From assembly GCA_019426215.1 (NCBI GenBank), contig CM033394.1, forward strand, positions 49,278,195 through 49,342,194: 64,000 bases of DNA. The letters run 5' to 3'. Shown in pieces: positions 46,081 through 58,701 of the stretch. Both the position numbers and the translations under genes were made by a program. Within the stretch, counting starts at the first letter, position 1; every line of letters begins with the position of its first letter. Under the pieces are notes generated by a model. It had not been told where the DNA came from. It saw only the letters and a list, made by a program, of their open reading frames with translations, and made no database searches. This DNA is from Buddleja alternifolia (Eukaryota; Streptophyta; Magnoliopsida; Lamiales; Scrophulariaceae).

Positions 46081-48782
46081 TTTACACACATTTTTACATC
46101 ATTTGACATCACAAACGACATCATTAGCTGAAAACCCAACATTGAGCGCATATTCTCTTCTAAGACCATGTGCTTCAATGCCATCTTAACCAAGTTCAGA
46201 CAAAATTAATTTAAGTCAAAAACCCCAATAGCCTTTGCACAATCCTATATTTGTTATCTACATTAAAATACTCATCCGTTTCTCGAAAACAAACCAATCA
46301 ATTTCTCAATTTACTGTTTCTTTTGTGTTGATTGGAAATCGATAGTAGATTTAACATGTAAGAAATAATGAGAGTAAGAACAGAGAATTAATCAACATTA
46401 TAACTGTGTCGAAAATGATTTACCTTCTAAAGTAAAGGTATTAGCCTCAAAACCCCTGTGAGCGCATACAGAGAAAAGAAGCTCACCGTTTCCCTAAGGC
46501 ATGCATTTTAAGAAATGAAGGCTAAAAATCCTCACTTTCACCATGTGATCATAATTTCACATTTCTTCTTTTTTCTTTCCTTTTTAATTAGTTATTTACC
46601 AACCTTTTGTTTTTCCTCTTCTTCCACTTTTCTATTTTCATTTTGCCTTCTTCTCTTTCTTCTCCCGACCTTCCATTGCGTTTGCCATTTCTCCCACCCA
46701 TCTACTCCCACCTCTTAAATACATACATAATAAATATATATATATATATATACATATATACATGATATATTAAGTATATTTGTATAATTATAATAAGAGA
46801 TTAATTATGGACGTTGAAAGATCAGACTGAGTTCACATTCCAGATATGGACCGGTAACGTTTGTCAAATAAGATCTAGTGATTACACAAATTTGGGCACA
46901 AATAAGAAGTTATACACATGTTTCCAAATATGAGTTATCGTTGATTTCCATCAAGTTAGATCGACCGAAAGGGCCATACGAGTAGTGCAAAGCCAAAACA
47001 CTCGACACCTAAGTCATATAAGTCCGCAGCAAGTGCGAAGCGGGAGCGTGAGAGCATCAAAAATGAAAAAAATTATGAGAGCGGGAGCGGATTAGAGCGT
47101 TTAGTTAATATAATAATATAATATTTAATATAGTTGGCAATTAGGTACATAATTTGGTGGTAAAAGTTCAAAGCAGTATCGCCCTTTGCAAGGTCGAGTT
47201 CCAATGCGTATAAACATGTTTTTCCTAAAAAAAGGATAAAATATTAGCACTAATGTCGATAAAAATATTACCGCATAATGTACGTGTGTAACCCTAATTC
47301 CCTCATTCCCACTTTCAGCTGCCGCTCCTGCTATTTCTCGTCTTTTAGTTAGTTAAGGCTTCATCCCCGTTCTTTTTCCTCATTTCCTCTTTTTCCTTCT
47401 TACAGAGATTCTAGACTTCTAGTTCTTGGCAGATTATTTCTTCTTTTATCTTCCACCTCCTGCACAGCCGTCCGTCAACACGCCCTCTATCATCTCTACT
47501 ACCTTCATTCATATGTAAAATCGCACCATACCTTGGAGCTTCGAATTAAGATATGTTAAAGTGCGAACATAAAGCGTCTTAGCGCGGCGCTCCCGCATTG
47601 AGGCCGCCGGAGCTCGTCTCGAGCGCCGGAGCAGCGGCAGTTACTTGCGAATTATGTGACGTATCTCAACACTTTGTACCACACGACAGTGAATCACCCC
47701 TCTGCTTGGAAAAAGACAATGAGCTTCTTTTATAATGATAGATAAGCTTTTTTGCAAGAGGGATTATCTCCTTTTTACCTTGACCAAAGAGGGTACATTG
47801 CAATATATAGCACTTAGATGCTTTAAATCTTGGAGTAGGCCTTCTAGAGCTACAATACTTACTTCAAATTTATGTGGTTATGTGACATTTTATCCTAAAC
47901 TAAGCCGTCTCCTGATTTTGGAAGACTGAACATAAAAGAATATTAAGCATAAGAATAAGAGTTTGCAATTACAAATAATAATATATTATTTGTATAACAA
48001 CCGGAGTTACTTCCAAACTCAAGGTGAATCTTAACTTTATAATTACATATGAAGGAAAGTTTAGTCTATGTTATCAATAATTTAAGACTGCTTTAAATTA
48101 ATAGAATATCTTAATCCATTTGACATCTAAAAGCATATGAAATGAAACATAGTGGATCTTCATTGAACCCAATGTCATCACACTACATTTGCGAAATTGA
48201 TAATCATAGAATCGTTTCTTGCTATGCCCGTCATGGCCGTTATATGTTGTGACAAGAATATGAATTCAATGAACCTTAATAAAGGAAATAGTTGCCGGCT
48301 GACTTAATGAAAATACTTGCATAACTGAAGTCTTCAGTGGAAAGTAACATATTCCATAATATATACATTCTCCGAAGAAGGGAATGAAGACTAGCCTTCT
48401 AACCTTGGAGATTCATGGTGGAACTTAAAACCGATAAACAAAGCATATCAACACGAGAAATAGTAGAGGAAACCATTACGAGAGACTAGGATGTCTTACA
48501 ATGGAATACATAAGATGTAATCTCCCAAGAAATACAAATAACTACAAAAGAAGAAGCCATAACTCAATAAAAATATTTATTTGTACGTTCAAAATCAAAA
48601 AATAAAATAAATACAGATTACAAATAGAAATCAAAAATAAAAGCAACAAAACCATTTGATGGACAAAACGAAGAAAAAATATTAAGAACTATGATGTGAC
48701 CATAAAACTATAGTTATAATTTGAAATCCAAATTTAAACAAAATAAATAGATGTCTTTTTCCTAGATTGAATTACTGAAGTA
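46081..48782. other. Unassigned intergenic or intronic DNA
   Basis: No gene is identified. A TA repeat lies near 46737-46760. A GC-rich patch lies at about 47578-47640 in otherwise AT-rich DNA. A segment near 47160-47215 (GGTGGTAAAAG then GGTCGAGTTCC) faintly resembles a tRNA-derived A/B-box pair. Confidence 0.35.
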
Positions 48783-48874
48783 TGCATGTACCTATTTCTG
48801 TTAACATTTATGGTATATTGAATGCATATGCATGTCCCTATTTCTATTAACATTTATGGTATATTGAATGCATT
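48783..48874. repeat. Two-copy tandem duplication, 46-bp unit
   Basis: Units 48783-48828 and 48829-48874 share TTAACATTTATGGTATATTG and differ at only a few positions. Confidence 0.88.
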
Positions 48875-50154
48875 ACATAAGTAATTTTTAAAATATTGCT
48901 CTGTTCGTTCCACAAAAGATGTCCAATTCGATTTTCTTTTACAGGAAACAAGAAAAGTCGACTCATAATGATCAATACACAAAATTACCCTTCTTTTATG
49001 GAAACAAAGAATGTATATATTATTTAAAAATGACATATAACCTCTCCATTTAAATAACTTGAAAAGTGGTTTTACCCCAAAAAAAGAAAAGAAAAAAAGA
49101 ATAAGTGTATATATTAAATATGAATAGAGGTGTATGACAAGCTTTGTCCAATAATTGTTTTTTTAACGTATGGGACAAATAGAATTGAAAAGGTGAGCAT
49201 TCTTTATGTGAAGAGGGAGGGCATTTATATTTTGTTTGGTTTATCTTTCTATTATCTTAAAAAATGGGAGATGAAAGAGAAGAACTTGAAAGAAAGGAGA
49301 AATAATATTATCTTAAAAAATGGGAGAAAAATTGCAAAAAATGCTGGAGAATAAAAAGAGAGATGCCAAATTCAATTCGGCTAGATGAAGCTAGATATGT
49401 GAATACACTAAAAACATACTAAAATAGTTACTTCCGGCTCCCCATTTTATCATTTTATTTCACATTCAATCTCACTTCATAAATTATAGTATGATATATG
49501 ATCATTAACCTTTTTCTCCATAATAATTTTGTTAGCAATTCGTGTCTTGAGGTATGGTATTTTGCAGAACTACACCATTTGTTGATTTGCTACATCGACT
49601 CTCAAATAATGTACTTGTACGTGGTTATTTGACTCTTTTACATTTGTTGAATTACATACATGTTTTGATGACTATACAGAACTAAAAGCACTATTCTCAT
49701 TAAGTTGCCCAACCCCTTACAACCTTTCGGCGCACCTCTGCACCTATGGCAGCTTGGGCAAAAAACTATAAATAGAACTGTGTTATCTATTTGTGCTTCA
49801 AGAGTCATTTAAGAACAGGGAACATGAAGCTGCTTATGCTTTTAATTAAATGGCTTATCTTGTGCCATTGAAGATCTCGCTCACATTATGGGTCATGTTA
49901 CCATTACCGTGCTAGCATTGTTTAAGGGAATGTAATGTTAAAGATACTCAAAGAACGCCCTCTACTGTGAGTTGAAGTTGATTTCAACTGATGTTTGAAG
50001 AATTGTCTATCCCAACAGTCATCCTATTCAGTATAATGGGCATAATCCAGAAGGCATTACATATCTATTTCTTGGGCGAAAAATGGCTCAAAGCACGAGC
50101 TTCGAACAAGTTATGATCGTTTCCGTAAATTAGGCGCTGATATTTGTGACAAAA
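48875..50154. other. Unassigned AT-rich DNA
   Basis: No gene or bounded repeat is recognised. The short frame at 49130-49354 has no family resemblance. Confidence 0.35.
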
Positions 50155-50323
50155 CCAATAGTTTTGAAACCGGACCGGACGGTTAAACCGCCAACTGGAC
50201 ACTAGTCCGGTTCGAGTATTGCTAAAAGACGGGTGGTCTAAAACCCTATGCCAACCGGAAAAACCCAAAAAAAAAAAAACCAGTAAACCGATACAAATCA
50301 CCGACTCGGATTAGACATTGGTA

Positions 50324-50491
50324 ATGTGGCCTCATACTTTGACTTCTGACAAGTGATACAATTTGCGACATACGCTTGCACTCGTCTGAACATGCCTCGC
50401 CAATATACACTTGAAGCTAATCGACGATATGTACGGAAAGCCCCGGCGTGTCCCCCTGTCGGCGTATCATGGAATTCATACAAAAGTTTAG
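50324..50491 (-). pseudogene. Copied fragment of Ty3/gypsy integrase zinc-finger region, 168 bp
   Basis: This matches 54389-54556 of the retrotransposon further along at all but one base (C to T within the GTGTCCCCC run), in the same orientation. It encodes part of the HHCC zinc-binding region of integrase (GGHAGAFRTYRR, CITCQKSKYE). Both flanks differ from the retrotransposon from the first base outside the match. There are no LTRs or target duplications, so it is not an element of its own. Confidence 0.9.
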
Positions 50492-50809
50492 TTCAGACGA
50501 AGCGCGACCGGTGACGAAAATTGGTAGCGGTCGGCGAAAACGTGCTAACAATACTATACCTTAGTGGTGGAAGAATATATAAGCTTATGAGTATGAAGAT
50601 GATCTAATGGGAATTGTGAATTTAATTGAAAGAAGAGAAGACAAAAAAGTTCATTTACAGAGAAGAACGAGACAACGGCGGCAGAAAGATGAGAATGGAA
50701 TCAAGTTGTCACTTTTCACATTTTATATCAATTTTACCTCCCAAAAAATGGTTTCTTAATTGTATATTTTAAAAGTCAAAAGTCACCTAAAAGCACTTAA
50801 ACCTTTCAA

Positions 50810-51735
50810 GGGCAAAATACACTTTGTCCCCCTGAACTATACCTTTGTACCAAATACGCACTGAACTTTAAAAAAAAAACACTTATTCCCCTCAATTGCA
50901 TGGAGTTGTCGTTATTACCCTTCACCATAAATTTTTCTTTACTTTTTCATATTCTCTACCATTTTTTTCTTTTTCACAAATTTTCTTTTCTTACGTGGAT
51001 TAGTTACAATTTACCTAATGCATTATAACTAATTATTTAAAATAATAATTTGCAATATTTTTATCAAACGTAATAAATTAATTTGGTGACATCACATTAT
51101 ATGAATGTTTGATGAAATAATGCTAATGCATTGTTACAAAATCAAATTAACTATAACAGATATCTTTTATGTATATTTTCTTACTACAAATATGTGTATT
51201 TTTAATACCCTAATTTACTAGAATATATATATATATATATATTAAACTTAATGCAAACATATCATATTTTAACAATATATATATGTATGTATGTATATGT
51301 GTGTGTTAGTGTGTCTGTGTCAGTGTGTACTTTAAATCAAAAGGCGTAAGGATATGTATATTTTCGATTAATTTAATATATATACATATATATATATATA
51401 GTATCGAAATATACATAAAATATATTAAAAATCTACTTGAATTATTTTAATTTTGTCACAACGCAGTGGTTGAATTTTTTCAAATATTTATCCAAAGTAC
51501 GTTTGTGCTAAAAAAATTATTGCAAATTATTATTTTAAATAATTAATTATAATGCTTTGGGTAAGTTTTAAGTAATTTATGTAAGAAAAGAAAATTTGTG
51601 AAAAAGAAAAAAATGGTGGAGAAAATAAAAAAAATGAAAGGAAAAATAATGACCAAGTGTAATAGGGACAATTCTATACAGGTGAAGGAGGTAAGTGTAT
51701 TTTTTTACAGTTCAGGGGCAAAGTGTACTTTGCCC
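50810..51735. mobile_element. Mutator-like non-autonomous element with long inverted ends, 926 bp
   Basis: Inverted ends begin GGGCAAAATACACTTTGTCC on the left and GGGCAAAGTACACTTTGCCC on the reverse strand, and similarity extends inward for well over 100 bases. The flanks ACCTTTCAA (50801-50809) and ACATTTTAA (51736-51744) agree at 7 of 9 bases, an aged 9-bp duplication. The AT-rich centre has no transposase. Confidence 0.7.
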
Positions 51736-52073
51736 ACATTTTAATAGTCAAATCTATATTGGATTCAAATTTGATACAACACTTTGATACTATTATTATT
51801 TAGATTTCTTTTATGAACAAGCATGATAGATTCATATATATAACAATTGTACGTACTAATACACAATCAATTTGAAATAGTATAGTGACTCAAAATTAAT
51901 TGAATTTAAATATATTTATTTATACATATATATATATATATATTTACTCGTAATACATATATGTATATATATTATTGGGTCACCCAATTTTTTCATACTA
52001 GTCCAACCGGTTAGACCAGTGACCTAATAATCCAATAAATTGTCCGATTCGATCACCGGTCCGATTTTAAAAA

Positions 52074-52717
52074 TGTTGGATAGAACATGCTAATATGTTA
52101 TATGTGTACCTAAGTCTCAAAGGTAAAATATTTTATTGAGATTCGAAGTTTCCTTTGATCTAGTAACCATATTAAAAAGCTTAAAATGTCTTTTTGTGGT
52201 TTGTTTTCTAAGTTTGAACCCGACTTTGATAAAGTTGCATCATTTTGAAACTCACTTAGACTATAGGGTTTCCCAAATTTTTGTCTTCAATTCCACCTTT
52301 TCCGGCTGCCTAAGAAAAACTTTCTTCCTTTTTGAAACTCTTGCCTTCTAGGTGGATTTTTTTTGTGACAATTCTATTGAGTGAACGTCCTTGTGCTACT
52401 TCCTAACTTTCCACCTTTCCGACATCAGAGTGGTATTCAAGGCACCAATATAGCTACATGTGAGGACACTAGGTGATTTTTAAATGGCAAATGCTTGCTA
52501 GCATCTCAATGGAAGAAACAAAAAGGCATGTGTTACTACTCATATTCAACTCGAATGTAGAAAAGCTCCACTCAATCTAGAAAATAGTTAAGTTTAAGAT
52601 TTGCTTTACATGGTCAAATTCCACCCGAGGCAATGCTTCCAACTAGGGGAATGTAAAATGAAATCATCTCATGCAAAGAATTGACTTTCTAAATCAACAC
52701 CGAAGGGTGAGATCCAA
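52074..52717. other. Unassigned DNA before the LTR
   Basis: No gene is recognised. The open frame at 52136-52351 shows no family match. The boundary at 52717 is the edge of the LTR. Confidence 0.35.
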
Positions 52718-53265
52718 TGTTAACAATTAAATTTGCAAAGAACAAACACAAATCAAGAATGAAATTCTTGCCCAAGCTTGCAGCCAAAAATTCCAATGTA
52801 TTCAATGATGAAAAATAATTCAACCCCAATACATCTTATAAGTATTTTGCTCCAAAACAATATCCCACAAAATCCGGACTCTTACTACAATTATACTTTG
52901 TCTTATCTAAGCACTAATAAAGTAATGACTAATTAATCCCAAGCACTAATAAAGTAACGACTAATTAATCTAAGCACTAATAATTTGTCACCTACTACAA
53001 TTATACTTTGTCTTATCTAAGCACTAATAAAGTAATGACTAATTAATCCTAAGCACTAATAAAGTAAATCTAAACACTAATAAAGTAATGACTAATTAAT
53101 CCCAAGCACTAATAAAGTAACGACTAATTAATCCCAAGCACTAATAAAGTAATTCATCCGAGCACTTCCTTCTTGCGCCTTGAGTACACTTGAATCTGCG
53201 CCACTTTGTCTTTCCCGCTCCCACGTGGATCTTTGTCACCTGCCACATCATCCCGCTCCGTAACA
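52718..53265 (-). repeat. 3' LTR of the minus-strand Ty3/gypsy element, 548 bp
   Basis: Read on the plus strand it begins TGTTAAC and ends CGTAACA, so its edges are the TG...CA inverted ends expected of an LTR. On the minus strand it follows a purine-rich tract (GACGGGGGAAGCAT) after the end of the chromodomain-like region. The pol frame runs into the LTR by about 110 bases, as in the second element at 63581. It includes a minisatellite at 52909-53150. No second copy of this LTR is in the window. Confidence 0.65.
52909..53150. repeat. Minisatellite inside the LTR, 32-bp unit
   Basis: About seven full or partial copies of a unit beginning AAGCACTAATAAAGTAATGA. Some copies end early, and a stretch starting CTACTACAATTATACTTTG occurs twice (near 52883 and 52994), so there is also a higher-order repeat of about 110 bases. 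Confidence 0.88.
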
Positions 53266-56110
53266 ATGCTTCCCCCGTCAAAATGAGCCTTGTCCTCAAG
53301 GCTGAAAGTTGGATATTGCTGCAACAATTCTTCCACATCTAACCAAGTTGCATCATCGCCCGAGTTTCCCCGCCACTTAACTAATACTTGATGAATGTTA
53401 TTGGATCCTCGCTGCACAGTGCGCCTTTCTAGCACTGTTTCTGGTTCAAAAATAGTAGTATCTGTCACCTCCAAATGAGGTGGAAGCTCCTCTTCGATGG
53501 GATGGTTACCCACCACCCGTTTTAATTGGGAAACATGAAAAACCGGGTGTATGCGGCTGTTATCCGGTAGCTTTAACCGATATGCAGTGGCTCTTATACG
53601 TTCCAAAACTTCGAAGGGTCCATAAAATTTGGAAGACAGCTTGTTGTAGCTCCTTTGGGCCATAGATGTCTGTCGATGCGGCCTCACCTTCAAGAAAACC
53701 GAATCTCCCACATTGAACTCAATATCGCGTCGCCGTTTGTTAGCGGAATGGGTCATTTTCTGTTGGGCCAACAGCAAATTATGCGTAAGTTGACGTAGAA
53801 CTTCATCTCTACTCTTTAAAACCTCAGCTACAGCAGCCACTTTACACTCACCGGGTAGGAAACGCAGGATATTCGGGGGTGCTCGTCCATACACAATTTC
53901 GAACGGGGTCATTTTCGCCGAAGCTTGGAAAGCAGAATTATACCAAAACTCAGCCCAAGGTAACCACCCCAACCACTTTCGGGGCTGTTCCGAAGTGAAA
54001 CATCGCAAGTAGGTCTCCAAAACGCGGTTAAGAACTTCCGTTTGTCCATCCGTCTCGGTGTGGTATGCCGAGCTAAATTTTAATTTTGTGCCATGCAACT
54101 TGAATAATTCCCGCCAAAATGAGCTAACGAATACCGGGTCTCAGTCGCTCACAATCGAACGAGGTACCCCATGTAAACGAACAATCTCGCGAACAAATGC
54201 CTCGGCTACGGATCGAGCTGTGAAAGGGCTCTTAAGGGCAATAAAATGACCATACTTCGAAAGACGGTCCACCACCACCATAATACACGTAAACCCCTGC
54301 GACTTAGGCAAACAAGTTATGAAATCCATAGAAATGTCGTCCCAAATTACCTCTGGAATGGGCAATGGTTGTAGCAACCCCGCCGGTGATGTGGCCTCAT
54401 ACTTTGACTTCTGACAAGTGATACAATTTGCGACATACGCTTGCACTCGTCTGAACATGCCTCGCCAATATACACTTGAAGCTAATCGACGATATGTACG
54501 GAAAGCCCCGGCGTGTCCCCCCGTCGGCGTATCATGGAATTCATACAAAAGTTTAGGAATCCACCCGGATGTTTCTGCCAGCACCAACCATCCCTTGAAG
54601 TGTAGCCGTCCTTGTTCCACATGAAACCCCGGTTTGCTAGTATCATCTTTGTTCAACTCTCCAATTATGTTTTGAATAAAGGGATATGCTTGCTGCTCCA
54701 AGACAATTTTAGCAAGTGCAGGCCAAATTGGACCACTAATGGCCCGTAATTCCGAGTCCTCCTCACGTCAGGACAGCGCGTCGGCAGCCTTATTCGAGCT
54801 CCCTGTCCGGTACTCTATAGTGAAGTCGTACCCCAATAATTTCACCACCCACACTTGTTGAGATGGAGTGATAATTCGTTGCGATAAAAGGTGCCTCAAG
54901 CTACTATGATCCGTTCGAACAATAAAATGACGACCCACTAGATAAGGTCGCCAATGCTCCACCGCTAACACCAACCCCATAAGTTCTCTCTCGTACGCGG
55001 ACTTGGAGAGTGTTCTATCTGCCAAGACTTTGCTAAAATAAGCTAAGGGTCGCTTCTCTTGCATAAGCACGGCTCCAATCCCCGAGCCCGAAGCATCGCA
55101 CTCAATCGTGAATGTTTTGGTGAAGTCTGGCATGGCTAATACGGGGGCGCTAGTCAATGCATTCTTGAGTTGTTCGAATGCTAAACCCGCCGCTTCCGTC
55201 CATTCAAACTTGGAAGGTGCTTCCTTTTTAAGCAATTGTGTTAAGGGCCTCGCAATAATTCCGTAGTTACGCACAAACCTTCGGTAGTATCCCGTCAACC
55301 CCAAGAACCCTCGCACATTCCGAACCGAACGAGGCACTGGCCATTCAATTACAGCGCTGATTTTTACGGGGTCCATTGCCACGCCGGCTGCCGAGACAAT
55401 GTGACCAAGGTACTCCACCTGTTTGCACCCAAACGAGCATTTTTTTCTATTCGCTTTGAAGTAATTTTCGCGCAATACAGTGGGAACCAGTTTGAGTTGC
55501 TCTCTATGGGCCTTTTCGATTTTGCTGTACACTAATATGTCGTCGAAGAAAACTAAGACGAACTTTCGCAGAAATGGGCGGAAAAGGTCATTCATAGTTG
55601 CTTGAAACGTCGCCGGTGCATTAGTCAACCCAAATGGCATGACCAAGAACTCATAATGGCCACTGTGAGTTCGAAATGCCGTTTTCGGTACATCTCGCGG
55701 AACTACCCGGATTTGATGATACCCCGATCTTAAGTCAATTTTAGAAAATATGGTCGCCCCGGACAGCTCATCAAGCATCTCTTGGATTACCGGAATTGGG
55801 TATTTATCCGGAATGGTGACTTTATTTAGTTCGCGATAGTCCACGCAGAACCTCCAGCTACCATCCTTCTTTTTCACTAACAGAACCGGGCTGGAAAAAG
55901 GGCTCGAACTCGGTTGTATTACTCCCGCCAATAACATGTCAGCCACTAAACGTTCGATTTCATCTTTTTGAGCATGACCGTATCGATACGGTCTGACTGA
56001 GACAGGCCCAGCTCCCGGTTGTAACTCCACTCGATGGTCGGTGGGGCGGCGGGGAGGTAATTCTTTCGGCTCCCCAAAAATTTCATCAAAATCTTCCACA
56101 ATGTTATTCT
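53154..56110 (-). pseudogene. Ty3/gypsy chromovirus pol (RT, RNase H, integrase, chromodomain), 5'-truncated, two nonsense codons
   Basis: One minus-strand frame runs through reverse transcriptase ([13 protein letters not shown], active site FFDDILVYS), RNase H ([25 protein letters not shown]), the integrase HHCC finger (CITCQKSKYE), the DDE core (VVVDRLSKYGHF, ETDGQTEVLNRV) and a chromodomain-like end (LVKWRGNSGDDATW, FSLEDKAHF). In-frame TGA codons at 54768-54770 and 54141-54143 break it, both where relatives have Arg. The frame is otherwise unbroken. Similarity to pol begins abruptly at about 56105 (DFDEIFGEP), and protease, gag and a 5' LTR are missing. Domain order and the C-terminal wording suggest a chromovirus, perhaps of the Reina group. 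It is not able to transpose by itself. Confidence 0.9.
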
Positions 56111-56740
56111 TTTTTACGGTAAGTGGGCACAAGTTGAAGAAGTCGCTGGCAATTGTGGGCAATGCCTTGAGACAAAGTGCATTTGGCCGAGAAAATGCAA
56201 GGTTGTGGCAAGTTGTGGGCAATTTGTGCAGGAACTCGACGGGTGTGCACTCGACATGGATGATGGTCGAGAAATCTCGGCGGTTGCCAAGAGAACTCGG
56301 CCAGGTGCGGAGAAAACTCGGTGGTTGCAGATAAGGGCAGTCGGGCGTGTGCACCGAGTCACGTAGGAGTCATGTGTGGCGGGTATGAAGCATGGTCCAA
56401 GTCAAGCTGCCAGCATGTTGATGGGATTTGAAAGCTGGAATTGGAGGGAAAAGCAGTTGTGTGTAGTTTTGGTAACTGCACAACTCCAGAAATGTATGTT
56501 AAATACTTTAGTTTGCTGTTTACGAAAATTGGAGTAGAGAAAGTGCAAGTTTTGGATTTCCTTGTATCAAAGATTTGTGATTAATATAAAGTTGGGAGGT
56601 TTTGGCTGTAAATTTGTGTTGCTTTTACATTTCAGTATTGTGTGTGATTCGTGTTCGTTTTGAGTGCTTAGGAGTTGACTGACTAATTTAGGTGCAAATC
56701 AGGACGCACATCGGGTTTTAAAAGCGAAAAATTCGACCCC
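56105..56740 (+). repeat. LTR-like or other repeat sequence abutting the truncated pol
   Basis: This DNA replaces the expected protease and gag of the minus-strand element. Read on the plus strand it has an LTR-like 3' half: an AT-rich, T-rich run with TTGTGATTAATATAAAG, then TTTCAGTATTGTGTGTGATT and a GGTGCAAATCAGG stretch. Its family and edges are unclear. The long minus-strand open frame extends through it by chance up to 56354. Confidence 0.35.
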
Positions 56741-56848
56741 GGATACCCCGGAATTTGCCCCTATGACAATCAACTAAACTCAAATTTGGTCTAAACTCAA
56801 GCTTCTTGCAAATCCACAATCGACTAAGGAAAGGTAAGGAGATGCTTA

Positions 56849-57374
56849 GGCTCCGTATGGTTATGTTTTTTGAGTTATATTCTGAGTTTTTTTTGGAAAT
56901 TGTGTATCATAGAAATTTGTGTGAAAATATTGACTTTTATTGTTTGTTTGGATGTGTTTTTAGAAAATAGTTGGAAGTGGTGTTTGATGTGACATAAAGT
57001 TGAATTTTATTGGGATTTGAAATATGAAGTGATTGAATTAATTATAAATGTGTGTGTATATATATATATATATATATGAATGATTTGATATAAAGTATGT
57101 GTGTGTGTATATATATATATACATATATATTTAGTTATTATAAAATATGATAAAGTAAGAAAGATAATTAGTTGAAAAGTGGGATGGTGTAATTAATGAT
57201 AAAAGATTGTGAATTGATTGAAATGGTGAAATGATTGGTTGTTGTATGGGGAAATGTGTAGTAGGATTTAAAATTTGAGTATTTTCTGTAAAATTTACCT
57301 AGAAGTGTGCATTTTCATTTTCTGGCGATCCAGAAAATGAAAATGCAATTCAGAAAACATAACCATATGGAGCC
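56849..57374. mobile_element. Tourist-like MITE, 526 bp
   Basis: Terminal inverted repeats are GGCTCCGTATGGTTATGTTT on the left and GGCTCCATATGGTTATGTTT on the reverse strand. TTA flanks both sides (56846-56848 and 57375-57377). The layout and size match the element at 28722-29242, so they are probably one family. Non-coding; TA and TGTA microsatellites are inside. Confidence 0.88.
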
Positions 57375-57377
57375 TTA

Positions 57378-58696
57378 TATTTTCACCAACTTTTTTCATT
57401 TTCACTTAAATTATTAAATATTGTATAGCTTCCAAGAGTTTTCTTTGTATTAAAACTTTGATCAAAAGGTTCAATTTTTTTTTTTTTATGTTTGAAGTTT
57501 GACATATTTATTGCCAACTTTTAATAAGTTGCTTATCTTGGAGACTCATTTTAACTGGAGTGTTTGCTCCAAACTTTTGATTATTAATCTCCATCTTCCT
57601 TTGAGCTCCTTATTTTTTTTACCTAATGGGGACAAAAAATTATTCATTTTCCCTGCTCATATCGCATACCATATATAGATTCTTTAGTGAATTCTACGGC
57701 GACATGCAAATGTGAGATCTCACTCATGTCTGTATTCATAAAGACAATCCCATGGAGAGCCCAAGGTTATTAACCACTCTCAGAAAAGAATAGTTACCCA
57801 CTTTGGTAAGTCTGTAGACTTGCAAGAGACGAGCTAGAAAATAATTGATCAATATGATGATGGAGAACCTTAAGTTATCACGCTTTCAAATATGTTTGAA
57901 GAGTGCTTGATACAACCCTAGCTTGCATTATAAAGGGTACGAACTTGAGAAGAAGGATAAAAAGTTAGAAAAGTACGAAAGGATAATGTGAAGATATGAG
58001 AACTCAACCAAGTCTTGTAATATTCATAAAAACGATTCTATAAAGAGCATAAATAATCCATATGACGATGAGGAACCTCAGTGATCCCAGAGACATGTAA
58101 AAACACCATTAGTGATCCCCGATCTACGATTGCAACCCAATCTAGAAAGGAAGCATGAGGCACTATTACATATTCTAAGCTCTTTTCTCTTTTCTTGCGG
58201 AATAGGATGGTGTCCTGTTAGAGATTATGCACTACTCTGAAGAAGCTAATGCAGAAGTTAAATATGCAACACATGACAACTTGCATATTCAACACATGAT
58301 ATCCCATTGACTAGAAGTTGGGTTTAATCTAATTGATCGATAATTATCTCTGTATATCTTGTATGGGAGTTAGTATGTGTTACACCTAAGAATGTGACGA
58401 TTCAATCTTTGACGTAATAAGAACGATGGAGAAGTGAGAGAAAGTGAAGAAATTACCCACTAGGATGTTCAATATCTTATTTATGTTTCATAATGATAAT
58501 TGGCATCATAATCTTTTCTTTTATACAAGTTACACAGTTATGAAAGCTTATAATATTATCATCGATTGAAAAATCCCCAGGATCTCCACAAAAAAAATAA
58601 AATACTTTATTTGAAAGAGGAGCAACTTCCGAAACTCTAAAAGCTTTCATGGTTGGATAAAGGTTTTGAGCTAAAAATAGACCAAAGTTCTTATGT
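57378..58696. other. Unassigned DNA before the plus-strand retrotransposon
   Basis: No gene or bounded element is recognised. The composition is less AT-rich than the rest and may be old repeat DNA. It is the sequence into which the element at 58702 inserted. Confidence 0.35.
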
Positions 58697-58701
58697 GAGC
58701 T

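Larger units (their letters stand above)
50155..52073. mobile_element. Remnants of one inverted-repeat element with ACCGGACCGG ends, invaded by other DNA
   Basis: The left end reads GTTTTGAAACCGGACCGG and the reverse strand of the right end reads TTTTTAAAATCGGACCGG, so they are inverted repeats of one family. Between them lie a 168-bp retrotransposon fragment (50324-50491) and a separate transposon (50810-51735). That both ends belong to the same insertion is inferred; no target duplication was found. Confidence 0.45.

Noticed and set aside
54768..56354. 528-codon frame as one intact protein
   Set aside because: Only the part below about 56105 resembles pol; the N-terminal 80 or so residues come from unrelated abutting sequence.
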